Below the pieces are notes generated by a model that ran no database searches, was not told the origin of the DNA, and was given only the letters and a program-made list of their open reading frames with translations. The translations under genes were made by a program, and so were the position numbers. A stretch of 62,961 nt of DNA from Betaproteobacteria bacterium Ga0077523 (GTDB taxonomy: Bacteria; Pseudomonadota; Gammaproteobacteria; Burkholderiales; Ga0077523), in NCBI GenBank assembly GCA_001464695.1, contig LNDQ01000132.1, positions 1 to 62,961 of the forward strand. The letters run 5' to 3'. Shown piece after piece: positions 45,269 to 53,698 of this stretch (its first letter is position 1; every line of letters begins with the position of its first letter).

Positions 45269-46144
45269 ATGGCCTGGCAACGCGTGGCGCTCCGGGTGCC
45301 GGCCGAGGAGGCCGAGCGGGTATCGGACGCGCTGCTGGAGGCAGGGGCCTTGTCGGTCGACGTGGCGGATGCTGCGGCGGGACACGCGCATGAGCGTCCG
45401 CTGTTCGGCGAGCCGGGTGGCGAGTCGGCTGGCGCCTGGGACGACAACGAGGTCACCGCGTTGTTTGCGCCGGACGTGGACGCCGGCGCGACAGTTCGAG
45501 CCGCGCTCGGCCTCGATGCGGAGCCGGCAGTCTCGACAGTGGAGGAACAGGACTGGGTGCGTCTCACGCAGGACCAGTTCGCCCCGATCGCCGTCACAGC
45601 GCGGCTGTGGATCGTGCCCACCTGGTGCGAGCCGGTGGATCGGACGGCCCTCAATCTGCGACTCGACCCCGGCCTTGCCTTCGGCACCGGCAGCCACCCG
45701 ACCACGCGCTTGTGCCTGCGCTGGCTCGACAGCCATCTCGTTTCCGGTGCCTCGGTGATCGACTACGGCTGTGGATCGGGGGTGCTAGCGATTGCCGCGA
45801 AGCTGCTGGGCGCCGGTGCGGTGACCGGTGTCGACATCGATCCCCAGGCCGTGATTGCCAGCCGGGACAATGCCGCGCGCAATGGCGTGACTGCGACCTT
45901 CTCCGAGCCCGATGCCTTCGCAACCGCACCGGCGGACGTCGTCGTGGCGAATATCCTGTCGAACCCGCTGCGCGTGCTCGCGCCGCTGATCTGCGGGTTG
46001 GCGCGGAACGGCGGCGCGGTGGTGTTGTCCGGCATCCTCGCGGCGCAGCGCGAACTCGTTGCAGATGCCTATCGCCCATGGCTCGACCTGCAGCCGGCAG
46101 AAGCGGACGAGGGCTGGGTATGCCTGTGGGGGATCAAGCGGTGA
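45269..46144 (+). CDS. prmA: Ribosomal protein L11 methyltransferase
   Basis: 291 aa. It trimethylates ribosomal protein L11 using SAM. An N-terminal substrate-binding domain is followed by a class I methyltransferase fold with LAFGTGSHPTTRL, IDYGCGSGVLAIAA and VVANILSNPL. The ATG at 45269 has a CAGGAGG Shine-Dalgarno. Position after accC is usual in betaproteobacteria. Confidence 0.96.
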   Translation: MAWQRVALRVPAEEAERVSDALLEAGALSVDVADAAAGHAHERPLFGEPGGESAGAWDDNEVTALFAPDVDAGATVRAALGLDAEPAVSTVEEQDWVRLTQDQFAPIAVTARLWIVPTWCEPVDRTALNLRLDPGLAFGTGSHPTTRLCLRWLDSHLVSGASVIDYGCGSGVLAIAAKLLGAGAVTGVDIDPQAVIASRDNAARNGVTATFSEPDAFATAPADVVVANILSNPLRVLAPLICGLARNGGAVVLSGILAAQRELVADAYRPWLDLQPAEADEGWVCLWGIKR

Positions 46145-46154
46145 GGTGCGCGCC

Positions 46155-47024
46155 ATGACCATGTTCACGCGCTGCACCCACTGCGAAGCCACGTTCCGCG
46201 TCACGCTGGAGCAACTGCAGACGTCGAGTGGACAGGTGCGCTGCGGCGTCTGCCAGAACGTGTTCGATGCGTTCGTCGCGTTGTCGGCGAACGATCCCCG
46301 CGGCGGCGACGATCCGGTGATGATCGACGCCGCATCGCCGCCGGCCGTTGTCGATGACCCACCGGAAATGATCGCGGACCCGGCTCCGCAGGCTCTCGAC
46401 CTCGAGCTGACGTCCCACGATCAGCTGCCGCGCGAACCGGACCTCGTGGTGGAATCCGAGTTCACCCGGCCGCCGGCATTCGTGCCGGACCGGCCGGTGA
46501 CCGCCGCGCCGTCGTATCGCGACCTGCCGCCGCCCCGTTCGGTCGAGCGGACTTCACCCCTGCTGGTCGCGTTTGCCGTGCTGCTGTTGGTGGCCCTAGC
46601 GCTGCAGGCGCTGTTCATCTTTCGCGGTGACCTGGCGGCGGCAGTCCCGGAGATGCGGCCGATGCTCGAAGCGGCCTGCACCCAGCTCGACTGCGAGGTG
46701 CCGCTGCCGCGGCTCGCCGATCGCTTGTCGATCGAGGCCTCCGACTTGCAGGCGCTCGACACGGCCCGTCCCGGGCGCGTCGTCCTGAGCGCGACCATCC
46801 GCAATCGCGCCCCGTTGACCCAGGCCTGGCCCATGCTCGAGCTCACGCTGACCAACGCCCGCGATCAGGTGGCCGCGCGCAAGGTCTTCACGCCGGCGGA
46901 GTATCTCGACGGCGCCGACGCGACTCCCGGATTGGCCGCCAATGCGGAAGCCGCCGTGCGGCTGCGGCTCGACACCGGCGACATCGTCGCGGCGGGCTAT
47001 CGCATCTATCTGTTCCACCCCTGA
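46155..47024 (+). CDS. MJ0042 zinc-ribbon / DUF3426 membrane protein
   Basis: 289 aa. An N-terminal MJ0042-type zinc ribbon has two CxxC pairs (CTHC and CGVC). It is followed by an acidic, Pro-rich cytoplasmic linker (about 45-135), one TM helix (about 140-157) and a C-terminal DUF3426 domain (about 165-289) with [16 protein letters not shown]. The family lies next to prmA in most betaproteobacteria. Function is unknown. Confidence 0.93.
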   Translation: MTMFTRCTHCEATFRVTLEQLQTSSGQVRCGVCQNVFDAFVALSANDPRGGDDPVMIDAASPPAVVDDPPEMIADPAPQALDLELTSHDQLPREPDLVVESEFTRPPAFVPDRPVTAAPSYRDLPPPRSVERTSPLLVAFAVLLLVALALQALFIFRGDLAAAVPEMRPMLEAACTQLDCEVPLPRLADRLSIEASDLQALDTARPGRVVLSATIRNRAPLTQAWPMLELTLTNARDQVAARKVFTPAEYLDGADATPGLAANAEAAVRLRLDTGDIVAAGYRIYLFHP

Positions 47025-47100
47025 AGCGTCGTTGTCGGCGGACGCCCCGCTCGGCATACTGTGCGGTCTTCGTTCCACATCTTTCCTGGAGACAATTCCG

Positions 47101-47601
47101 ATGGCCACCGTCACTCTCAAAGGCAATCCCGTCACCGTCGCCGGCAACCTGCCCAAACGCGGCGACGCCGCGCCCGACTTCCTGCTCGCCACCAAGGACC
47201 TCGGGGACGTGAACCTCGCGCAGTGGGCCGGCAAGCGCAAGGTGCTCAACATCGTGCCGAGCCTCGACACGCCGACCTGCCAGAAGTCGACCCGGGTGTT
47301 CAACGAGAAGGCTTCGGCGATGAACAATTCCGTCGTGCTGGTGATCGCGGCCGACCTGCCCTTCGCGATGGCGCGCTTTTGCGGTGCCGAAGGCCTCAAT
47401 AACGTCGTGACCCTGTCCACGTTCCGGGCCAAGGACTTTCACCAGAAGTACGGCGTCGACATCGCGGACGGCCCGCTAAAGGGTCTGACCGCGCGCGCCG
47501 TGGTCGTGCTGGACGAGAACAACAAGGTCGTGCATTCGGAACTGGTGCCCGAGATCGCGCAGGAACCGAACTACGATGCAGCATTGGCCGCGCTAGGATG
47601 A
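47101..47601 (+). CDS. tpx: Thiol peroxidase Tpx (atypical 2-Cys peroxiredoxin)
   Basis: 166 aa. The peroxidatic cysteine is C60 in [10 protein letters not shown] and the resolving cysteine is C94 in ARFCGAEGL, matching E. coli Tpx. It reduces hydroperoxides using thioredoxin. The start [15 protein letters not shown] is the conserved one. It is 76 nt after the DUF3426 gene. Confidence 0.96.
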   Translation: MATVTLKGNPVTVAGNLPKRGDAAPDFLLATKDLGDVNLAQWAGKRKVLNIVPSLDTPTCQKSTRVFNEKASAMNNSVVLVIAADLPFAMARFCGAEGLNNVVTLSTFRAKDFHQKYGVDIADGPLKGLTARAVVVLDENNKVVHSELVPEIAQEPNYDAALAALG

Positions 47602-47741
47602 AGAGGCCCCGTCGCTCCCTGGGGTCGCTGGTCCACGGCCGATGGCGGCCCGGCAGCACCGAAGTGAAATCTTGCTGACATGAATCCGTAGCGATCGGGC
47701 CCCAGCATGCGCCGCGTCTCCCACGCATGCGAGCCCGATTC

Positions 47742-48125
47742 ATGGACATGACGCCACCGGAGAGTCCGCACAAAGGCAAGACCGGCATTCGGCGCGTCTG
47801 GAACGCGCTGTTCTATTCCGTCGACGGCATACGGGCGGCCTATCGCCACGAGGACGCGTTCCGGCAGGAAGTGCTGCTGGCCTTGGTCCTGCTGCCGGTC
47901 GCGCTGTTCATGCCGACCTCGGGCATCGGCAAGGCGCTGCTGATCGGCAGTGTGCTGCTGGTGCTGATCGTGGAGTTGCTCAACTCGGCGGTCGAAGCGA
48001 CCGTGGATCGCATCTCGCTCGAGAATCACCGACTGGCGAAACGCGCGAAGGACATCGGGAGCGCGGCGGTACTTCTGTCACTTGCGAACGTCGCGATCGT
48101 GTGGGTATTGGTGCTGTTTGGCTAG
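47742..48125 (+). CDS. dgkA: Diacylglycerol kinase
   Basis: About 127 aa from the ATG at 47742; other in-frame starts are 47727 and 47748, and none has a clear Shine-Dalgarno. It is a three-TM integral membrane kinase that phosphorylates diacylglycerol to phosphatidate. The hallmark block ELLNSAVEATVDRIS with KRAKDIGSAAV is intact. It is followed by element E and then a glycosyltransferase, so the pair may serve membrane lipid turnover, though that is only proximity. Confidence 0.94.
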   Translation: MDMTPPESPHKGKTGIRRVWNALFYSVDGIRAAYRHEDAFRQEVLLALVLLPVALFMPTSGIGKALLIGSVLLVLIVELLNSAVEATVDRISLENHRLAKRAKDIGSAAVLLSLANVAIVWVLVLFG

Positions 48126-48140
48126 AGGACTTGTACGAGC

Positions 48141-48225
48141 AAGCGCCGAACGCGGCGGACGCGGCGGAAAATAAAACCCGCACTGCCTTTGACTTACGCC
48201 GCGTCCGCCGCGTTGATCGGTTCTT
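48141..48225. repeat. Intergenic inverted repeat, element E (9-bp-unit family)
   Basis: An 85-bp palindrome starting 15 nt after the dgkA stop. Arms 48149-48167 and 48196-48214 match at 18 of 19 bp and are made of GCGGCGGAC units, as in element B. The loop is A-rich (AAAATAAAA). Confidence 0.85.
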
Positions 48226-48280
48226 CACGTAACCGAACCGTCACGCCGCTGTCATCAGGGTTTCGAGAACCGCCGGCACA

Positions 48281-49495
48281 GTGCGCGCCGTGCTCGACTC
48301 ATCCTTCCAGTTGCAGCAATTGCCCGCGCAGCGCCCGAGCCTGCGGGTGGCGGTGGTCACGGAGACCTATCCGCCTGAAGTGAACGGTGTTGCGATGACT
48401 TTGGGCCGCATGGTTGCCGCGTTGCAGGCGCGCAACCACCAGGTGCAGTTGATCCGCCCGCGTCAGGGAGCGGGCGATGCGGCAACCGCGCGTGAGAACT
48501 TCGAGGAAGTGCTCAAACCCGGTCTACCGATTCCGCGCTACGACAGTCTGCGCATGGGCCTGCCGGCGCGACAGGGATTGATCAGGTTGTGGCAGGTGAA
48601 GCGCCCCGACGTGGTCCAGGTGGCGACCGAAGGACCGTTGGGTTGGTCGGCGGTATCGGCTGCACACCGGCTGCGCATTCCGGTGGCATCGGATTTCCAC
48701 ACGAACTTTCATAGCTACAGCCGGCACTACGGCGTCGGATGGTTGCGCAAACCCATCGCCGCGTACCTGCGCAAGTTCCACAACAAGGCGTTGGTGACGA
48801 TGGTGCCGACGGCGGAGATGCGCGATGCCTTGACCGCGGGTGGTTACCGTAACGTGCGCGTGGTGGCGCGCGGTGTGGACACGCGCTTGTTCACGCCATC
48901 ACGCCGCAGCAGGGAACTGCGCGGGTCGTGGGGTGTGGCCGACGACGATCCGGTTGCACTGGTGGTGGGCCGGCTCGCTCCGGAGAAGAACCTGCCCGCG
49001 GTGCTCGCGGCGTTCGACGCGATGCGCCAGGCAAGTCCGCGCGCCAAGCTCGTATTCGTGGGCGATGGGCCGGAACGCGCGACTCTGGAGCGCCGCTTTC
49101 CCGAACATGTGTTCGCCGGCATGCGCATCGGCGAGGACCTCGCGTGCCATTACGCGTCCGGTGACGTGTTCCTGTTCGCCAGCCTCACCGAGACGTTCGG
49201 CAACGTCACGCTGGAGGCCATGGCGAGCGGGCTCGCCGTGGTGGCGTACGACTACGCGGCGGCCCGTCAGCACATCCGGCATGGAGCGAGCGGCCTGCTG
49301 GCGCCGCCCGATGCCCAGCGGGAGTTCGCCGCGCTCGCGGCAAGCCTTGCCCGGGATACGGCGCGGGTGCGCGCCTTGGGCAACGCGGCCCGCGGGACCG
49401 CCGAAGGCGTGGACTGGGAGGTCGTCTACGACGACCTCGAGCGCGTGTTGCACGGGCTCGCCGCCCAGGGGGACCTGGTCGGCGTACCGGCGTGA
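48281..49495 (+). CDS. Glycosyltransferase family 4 (MgtA-like)
   Basis: 404 aa from a GTG at 48281; a second GTG at 48290 is possible. It is a GT-B fold retaining enzyme: N-terminal VTETYPPEVNGVAMT, VATEGPLGWSA and FHTNFHSYSRHYG, then C-terminal VVGRLAPEKNLPAVL, FVGDGPER and the SLTETFGNVTLEAMASG donor-binding motif. The resemblance is to glycolipid alpha-mannosyl or glucosyl transferases, but acceptor and donor are not predictable. Confidence 0.9.
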   Translation: MRAVLDSSFQLQQLPAQRPSLRVAVVTETYPPEVNGVAMTLGRMVAALQARNHQVQLIRPRQGAGDAATARENFEEVLKPGLPIPRYDSLRMGLPARQGLIRLWQVKRPDVVQVATEGPLGWSAVSAAHRLRIPVASDFHTNFHSYSRHYGVGWLRKPIAAYLRKFHNKALVTMVPTAEMRDALTAGGYRNVRVVARGVDTRLFTPSRRSRELRGSWGVADDDPVALVVGRLAPEKNLPAVLAAFDAMRQASPRAKLVFVGDGPERATLERRFPEHVFAGMRIGEDLACHYASGDVFLFASLTETFGNVTLEAMASGLAVVAYDYAAARQHIRHGASGLLAPPDAQREFAALAASLARDTARVRALGNAARGTAEGVDWEVVYDDLERVLHGLAAQGDLVGVPA

Positions 49496-49636
49496 CGTCC
49501 GTTGGCTTGCGGAGCATCGAGTTGGCGGCCACCCAGACGCACATCGTGAGAGGGCCTTTGCGGCCCGGCCGGTTGCTCGGAGCGACGACAGGCATGGGTT
49601 AGCATCTCCGCTTCCCTCGTTCGAGAGCGCCGTGCC

Positions 49637-49924
49637 ATGCCCGCCTACATCATTGCCGACGTCGACGTGTCGGATCCCAAGGGTTTCGAGACCTATCGCC
49701 AGCTGGTCGCACCGACCATCACCGTGGCAGGCGGCGCCTACAAAGTGCGTGGCGGAACGTTCGAGGTGCTGGAGGGCAGCTACCAGCCGAAGCGGCTGAT
49801 CGTGCTGGAGTTCGCAAGCATGGCGGCGGCTCGGGCCTGGTACGAATCGGATGCCTACGCGCCGATCAAGGCCATCCGGCAGAAGACGGCGGCGACCAAC
49901 GTCATCCTGGTCGAGGGCTTGTAG
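49637..49924 (+). CDS. DUF1330 family protein
   Basis: 95 aa. It is a small dimeric alpha-beta barrel protein: YIIADVDVSDPKGFETY, GGTFEVLEG and FASMAAARAWYES are typical. Function is unknown. It stands alone after a 141-nt gap. Confidence 0.88.
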   Translation: MPAYIIADVDVSDPKGFETYRQLVAPTITVAGGAYKVRGGTFEVLEGSYQPKRLIVLEFASMAAARAWYESDAYAPIKAIRQKTAATNVILVEGL

Positions 49925-49944
49925 GGCCGTTGTGCCACCTGCCT

Positions 49945-49968
49945 GGTGCCGCAGCCCACTGCGGCGCC
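49945..49968 (+). terminator. Hairpin after DUF1330 gene
   Basis: GGTGCCGCAG-CCCA-CTGCGGCGCC forms a 10-bp stem with one G-T pair, 20 nt after the DUF1330 stop. The following sequence turns T-rich only about 10 nt later (TTATTGCTTTTG), so it is a weak intrinsic terminator at best. Confidence 0.45.
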
Positions 49969-50190
49969 AGTTGCACGCTTATTGCTTTTGTCTCGCCCGT
50001 CGACGCGCCTCGGCTGCACAGGTGCGCAGCGATCCGCGGCCGATGACGAATGCATGCCGCAAGCCCTTTCCCGAATTAAAACAGAAGGCTGCGAGACAAC
50101 GACGCGTGTGCCGACCGGCCTGCGCCCGACGCTCCGGTCCGAATCCGCAGGCGGCCGAAACAGGCGCTGCCACTCGATTCCCAAAGCATT

Positions 50191-50205
50191 ATTTGTTCAA
50201 CAAAT
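50191..50205. promoter_or_regulatory. Perfect 15-bp palindrome, candidate operator
   Basis: ATTTGTT-C-AACAAAT is a perfect 7-1-7 palindrome in the AT-rich segment about 90 nt before the kinase ATG. It overlaps the possible -35 box. It fits a LysR-type T-N11-A site or a small dimeric repressor operator. The binding protein is unknown. Confidence 0.45.
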
Positions 50206-50294
50206 CATAGACTTTAGACTGAATAGTCGTAACATGTCTAAATGACAACGGTAACTGCTTAGAACACAACAAAATACGGCAGACAGGCGCGAGG

Positions 50295-52853
50295 ATGGGA
50301 AAGCTCGGATTCTGGAAAACGGATTGGTTCGTCGCGGTAGCGATCGCACTCGTGGTGCTGATCGCCGCCAACGGCAGTCTGTTGCAGAGCCTCGAGCGCA
50401 TGGCATACGACATGGGTGTGCGCGCCACCGGGCACGCGCCGAGCGACAAGGTGGCGGTGATCGCCATCGACGATCAGAGCATCGCGAACATCGGCCGCTG
50501 GCCCTGGTCGCGGGATGTCCACGCGAAGATGATCGAATTGCTGACGCAGGCGAAGGCCAAGGTCGTCGGCACCACCATCTTCTTCTCCGAGCCCCAGGTC
50601 GATCCGGGCCTCGTGTACGTCGACAAGCTGATCGAGGCGTTCCAGGCCGCGCCACCTGCTGTGCAGCAGCAACTGGGACAGATCGAGGTGCTCCTGGGCG
50701 AAGCGGAGCAGAACCTCAACACCGATCGCAAGCTCGCAGCGGCAATTGCGGGCGCCGGCAGCGTCGTGATGCCGATGCTGTTCAGCCTCGGCGAGCCGCG
50801 CGGCAATCCGGATCAGCCGCTGCCCGAGTTCGTGCTGAAGAACAACCTGACCGGCGTCGAGGATCGCGTGGGTGCCGGCAACGCCGGGCTCTATCCGCTC
50901 TCGACCGTCGGGGTCCTGGTCCCGCTCGAGGGCTTCGGTACCGGCGCGGCGGCGGTGGGCCATCTCAACGCGGCGCCCGACGTCGACGGCAGCATCCGCA
51001 CCGAGCCGCTGGTGCTGCGCTACTACGACCAGTTCTATCCGTCGCTCGCGCTGATGATCGCGGCGCGCAGCCTCAATCTGCAGCCCAAGGACGTGAAGGT
51101 CCGGCTGGGCGAGGGCGTTCAGCTCGGCAACCTGTCGATCCGCACCGATCCCTATCTGCAGATGTTCACGTATTTCTACAAGGAGCGCGAAGGACGGCCC
51201 GCGTTCCAGGTGGACTCGTTCTACGACGTGGTGCAGGGCAAGATCCCGGCCGAGAAGTACAAGGACAAGATCGTGCTGATCGGCCCCACGGCGGCCGGTG
51301 TGGGTACCACCCAGGTGACACCCATCTCCGCGGCCATGGCGCCGGTGCTGACGCTCGCGCACTCGGTGTCGAGCATTCTCAACGAGAATTTCTTCGTGCA
51401 GCCGACCTGGGGCACTTGGGTGTCGCTGGCGGTGTTTCTGCTGATCGCTGCGTACCTCGCGGTGCTCCTGCCGCGGCTCAAGGCCGGACTTGCCGCGGCG
51501 CTGACGGCCGTGCTGGTCGTGGTGCTGATCGGAACGCATTTCGCGCTGATGACGACGCAGCTCATGTGGATTCCGCTGATGAGCGCGGTCGTGCTGCTCC
51601 TGGTGGGCCATCTCGCGCTCACCACCAAGCGCTTCCTCGTCACCGAACGCGGCAAGCTGCGCTCGGACCAGGAGTCGGCCGAGTCGAATCGCATGCTGGG
51701 TCTCGCGTTCCAGGGTCAGGGCCAGCTCGACATGGCCTTCGACAAGTTCCGCAAGTGCCCGCTCGACGACAGCATCATGGACAACCTGTACAACCTGGCG
51801 CTCGACTTCGAACGCAAGCGCCAGTTCAACAAGGCCCAGTCCGTGTACGAGTACATGGGCGGCCACAACCGGAAATTCCGCGATCTCGAGCAGAAGCTCT
51901 CGCGCGCGAAGCAGATGTCCGAGACCGTGATTCTCGGGGGCGCCGGCGGCCGCACCAACGCCTCGACTCTGATTCTCGAGGGCGGGCAGGTCGAGAAGCC
52001 GATGCTGGGCCGCTATCAGGTCGAAAAGGAACTCGGCAAGGGCGCCATGGGCGTGGTCTACCTCGGCCGCGATCCGAAGATCGGCCGGGTGGTCGCGATC
52101 AAGACCATGGCGCTGTCCCAGGAATTCGAGCCCGACGAACTGGAAGACGTGAAGCAGCGGTTCTTCCGCGAAGCGGAAACGGCGGGCCGGCTCAATCACC
52201 CCTACATCGTCACCATCTTCGATGCCGGCGAGGAGCACGATCTCGCCTACATCGCGATGGAGTTCCTGAAGGGCAAGGACCTGGCGCCCCATGCGAAGGC
52301 CGGGCAACTGCTGCCGCTGCCGAAGATGCTGTCGATCGCGGCGCGCGTGGCCGAAGCGCTCTCCTATGCGCACGCGCAGAGTGTGGTCCATCGGGACATC
52401 AAGCCTGCGAACATCATGTACGACCCGGAGGCCGATTCGGTGAAGGTCACCGACTTCGGCATCGCGCGCATCACCGATTCGTCCAAGACCAAGACCGGCA
52501 TGGTGCTGGGCACGCCCTCGTTCATGTCGCCCGAGCAGCTCGCAGGGCAGAAGATCGACGGGCAGTCGGACCTGTTCTCGCTCGGCGTCACCATCTACCA
52601 GCTCGCGAGCGGCGGCCTGCCGTTCCAGGGCGAGACCATGACCCAGCTCATGTTCAAGATCGCCAACGAGGCGCCGGCCGACATCCTGACACTCAATCCG
52701 ACGCTGCCCGACTCGCTGGTGGCCATCATCGACAAGGCGCTCGCCAAGGAAAAATCGCAGCGCTTCGCCACCGGCGACGAAATGGCGGCTGCGCTGCGTG
52801 CGTGCGCCGCCGAACTGTCGGCATCCTCTTCCACCCTCGACGTTTCCCTCTAG
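50295..52853 (+). CDS. CHASE2-domain transmembrane Ser/Thr protein kinase
   Basis: 852 aa. TM1 (about 12-30) leads to a CHASE2 periplasmic sensor (about 35-365, with IDDQSIANIGRWPWSRD) and three TM helices (about 371-390, 394-413, 418-437). A short TPR-like segment (about 455-530) and a Thr-containing linker come next. The C-terminal Hanks-type kinase domain (about 573-840) has K603 (VAIK), HRDIKPAN with D701, D720 in DFG and GTPSFMSPEQL. It phosphorylates Ser/Thr of unknown targets in response to an envelope signal. It starts the cluster; a PP2C gene follows after 4 nt. Confidence 0.94.
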   Translation: MGKLGFWKTDWFVAVAIALVVLIAANGSLLQSLERMAYDMGVRATGHAPSDKVAVIAIDDQSIANIGRWPWSRDVHAKMIELLTQAKAKVVGTTIFFSEPQVDPGLVYVDKLIEAFQAAPPAVQQQLGQIEVLLGEAEQNLNTDRKLAAAIAGAGSVVMPMLFSLGEPRGNPDQPLPEFVLKNNLTGVEDRVGAGNAGLYPLSTVGVLVPLEGFGTGAAAVGHLNAAPDVDGSIRTEPLVLRYYDQFYPSLALMIAARSLNLQPKDVKVRLGEGVQLGNLSIRTDPYLQMFTYFYKEREGRPAFQVDSFYDVVQGKIPAEKYKDKIVLIGPTAAGVGTTQVTPISAAMAPVLTLAHSVSSILNENFFVQPTWGTWVSLAVFLLIAAYLAVLLPRLKAGLAAALTAVLVVVLIGTHFALMTTQLMWIPLMSAVVLLLVGHLALTTKRFLVTERGKLRSDQESAESNRMLGLAFQGQGQLDMAFDKFRKCPLDDSIMDNLYNLALDFERKRQFNKAQSVYEYMGGHNRKFRDLEQKLSRAKQMSETVILGGAGGRTNASTLILEGGQVEKPMLGRYQVEKELGKGAMGVVYLGRDPKIGRVVAIKTMALSQEFEPDELEDVKQRFFREAETAGRLNHPYIVTIFDAGEEHDLAYIAMEFLKGKDLAPHAKAGQLLPLPKMLSIAARVAEALSYAHAQSVVHRDIKPANIMYDPEADSVKVTDFGIARITDSSKTKTGMVLGTPSFMSPEQLAGQKIDGQSDLFSLGVTIYQLASGGLPFQGETMTQLMFKIANEAPADILTLNPTLPDSLVAIIDKALAKEKSQRFATGDEMAAALRACAAELSASSSTLDVSL

Positions 52854-52857
52854 AAGA

Positions 52858-53682
52858 ATGAATCTGGCCAAGGCCCTCGAAATCGCCAGCGCCACCCACA
52901 CCGGGATGGTGCGGTCCCACAACGAGGATGCAATTTCGTCCGACGGTGAAGTCGGCCTCGCGGTACTCGCCGACGGCATGGGCGGCTACAATGCCGGTGA
53001 GGTCGCGAGCGGGATCGCGGTGGCGCTCATCACGTCCGAGATGCGCCAGGCGATCGCCAAGACCAATCTGCACGCGCTCGATCAGGCCGACGGGGATCTG
53101 CAGGCGATCCGGCTGCTGAAGGGCATCATCGCGAAGGCGAACACATCCATCTACCAGTCGGCGAGCAGCCAACCCCAGTATGCCGGCATGGGCACCACGC
53201 TCGTGGTGGCCCTGTTCCGCGACAATCGCCTGTCGGTGGCCCACATCGGCGACTCGCGGCTGTACCGCCTGCGCGAGGACAAGCTGGAGCAGGTGACGCG
53301 CGACCACAGCCTGCTGCAGGAGCAGATCGACAGCGGCATGATCACGCGCGAAGCGGCGCGGCGGTCGCAGAACAAGAATCTGGTGACACGTGCGCTCGGC
53401 ATCGAACCGGAGGTGGAGGCAGAAATCCACACCTACGATGCGCGGCCGGGCGACTTGTACTTGCTGTGTTCGGACGGCCTCAACGACATGGTCGAGGACG
53501 AGGACATCGAGTTGACGCTGAATGCGATGGGGTCGAACCTGCCGCTCGCGGCGAATCAACTGGTGCAGATGGCGAACGACAACGGTGGACGGGACAACGT
53601 GTCCGTCGTTCTGGTCAGGGTCAACCGCGATTTTCCGGCGGCGGAAACGTGGTTGGGCAAGGTCCTGTCGTGGTTCAAGTAA
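52858..53682 (+). CDS. PP2C-family Ser/Thr phosphatase
   Basis: 274 aa. Metal-binding motifs HNEDA, LADGMGGYNAGE (D39), CSDGLNDMV and GGRDNVS are present in the order of bacterial PP2C (Stp1/PrpC type). It removes Ser/Thr phosphates and is the expected antagonist of the kinase 4 nt upstream. I chose the ATG at 52858; an earlier in-frame start lies inside the kinase gene. It is soluble, with no TM helix. Confidence 0.95.
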   Translation: MNLAKALEIASATHTGMVRSHNEDAISSDGEVGLAVLADGMGGYNAGEVASGIAVALITSEMRQAIAKTNLHALDQADGDLQAIRLLKGIIAKANTSIYQSASSQPQYAGMGTTLVVALFRDNRLSVAHIGDSRLYRLREDKLEQVTRDHSLLQEQIDSGMITREAARRSQNKNLVTRALGIEPEVEAEIHTYDARPGDLYLLCSDGLNDMVEDEDIELTLNAMGSNLPLAANQLVQMANDNGGRDNVSVVLVRVNRDFPAAETWLGKVLSWFK

Positions 53683-53698
53683 ATACGGGGATTGTGCT

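Larger units (their letters stand above)
49925..50294. other. Intergenic region upstream of the CHASE2 kinase gene
   Basis: These 370 nt hold no gene I can support. The first part is GC-rich and includes a hairpin (49945-49968). The last 100 nt (50181-50280) contain only 35 G/C in 100 counted, far below the rest of the window. They carry a perfect palindrome (50191-50205) and a 7-bp inverted repeat TTTAGAC/GTCTAAA (50213-50219 and 50236-50242). This is the likely promoter region of the signalling cluster; TTGTTC (50193-50198) and TAGACT (50215-50220) are possible -35/-10 boxes at 16 bp. Confidence 0.6.
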
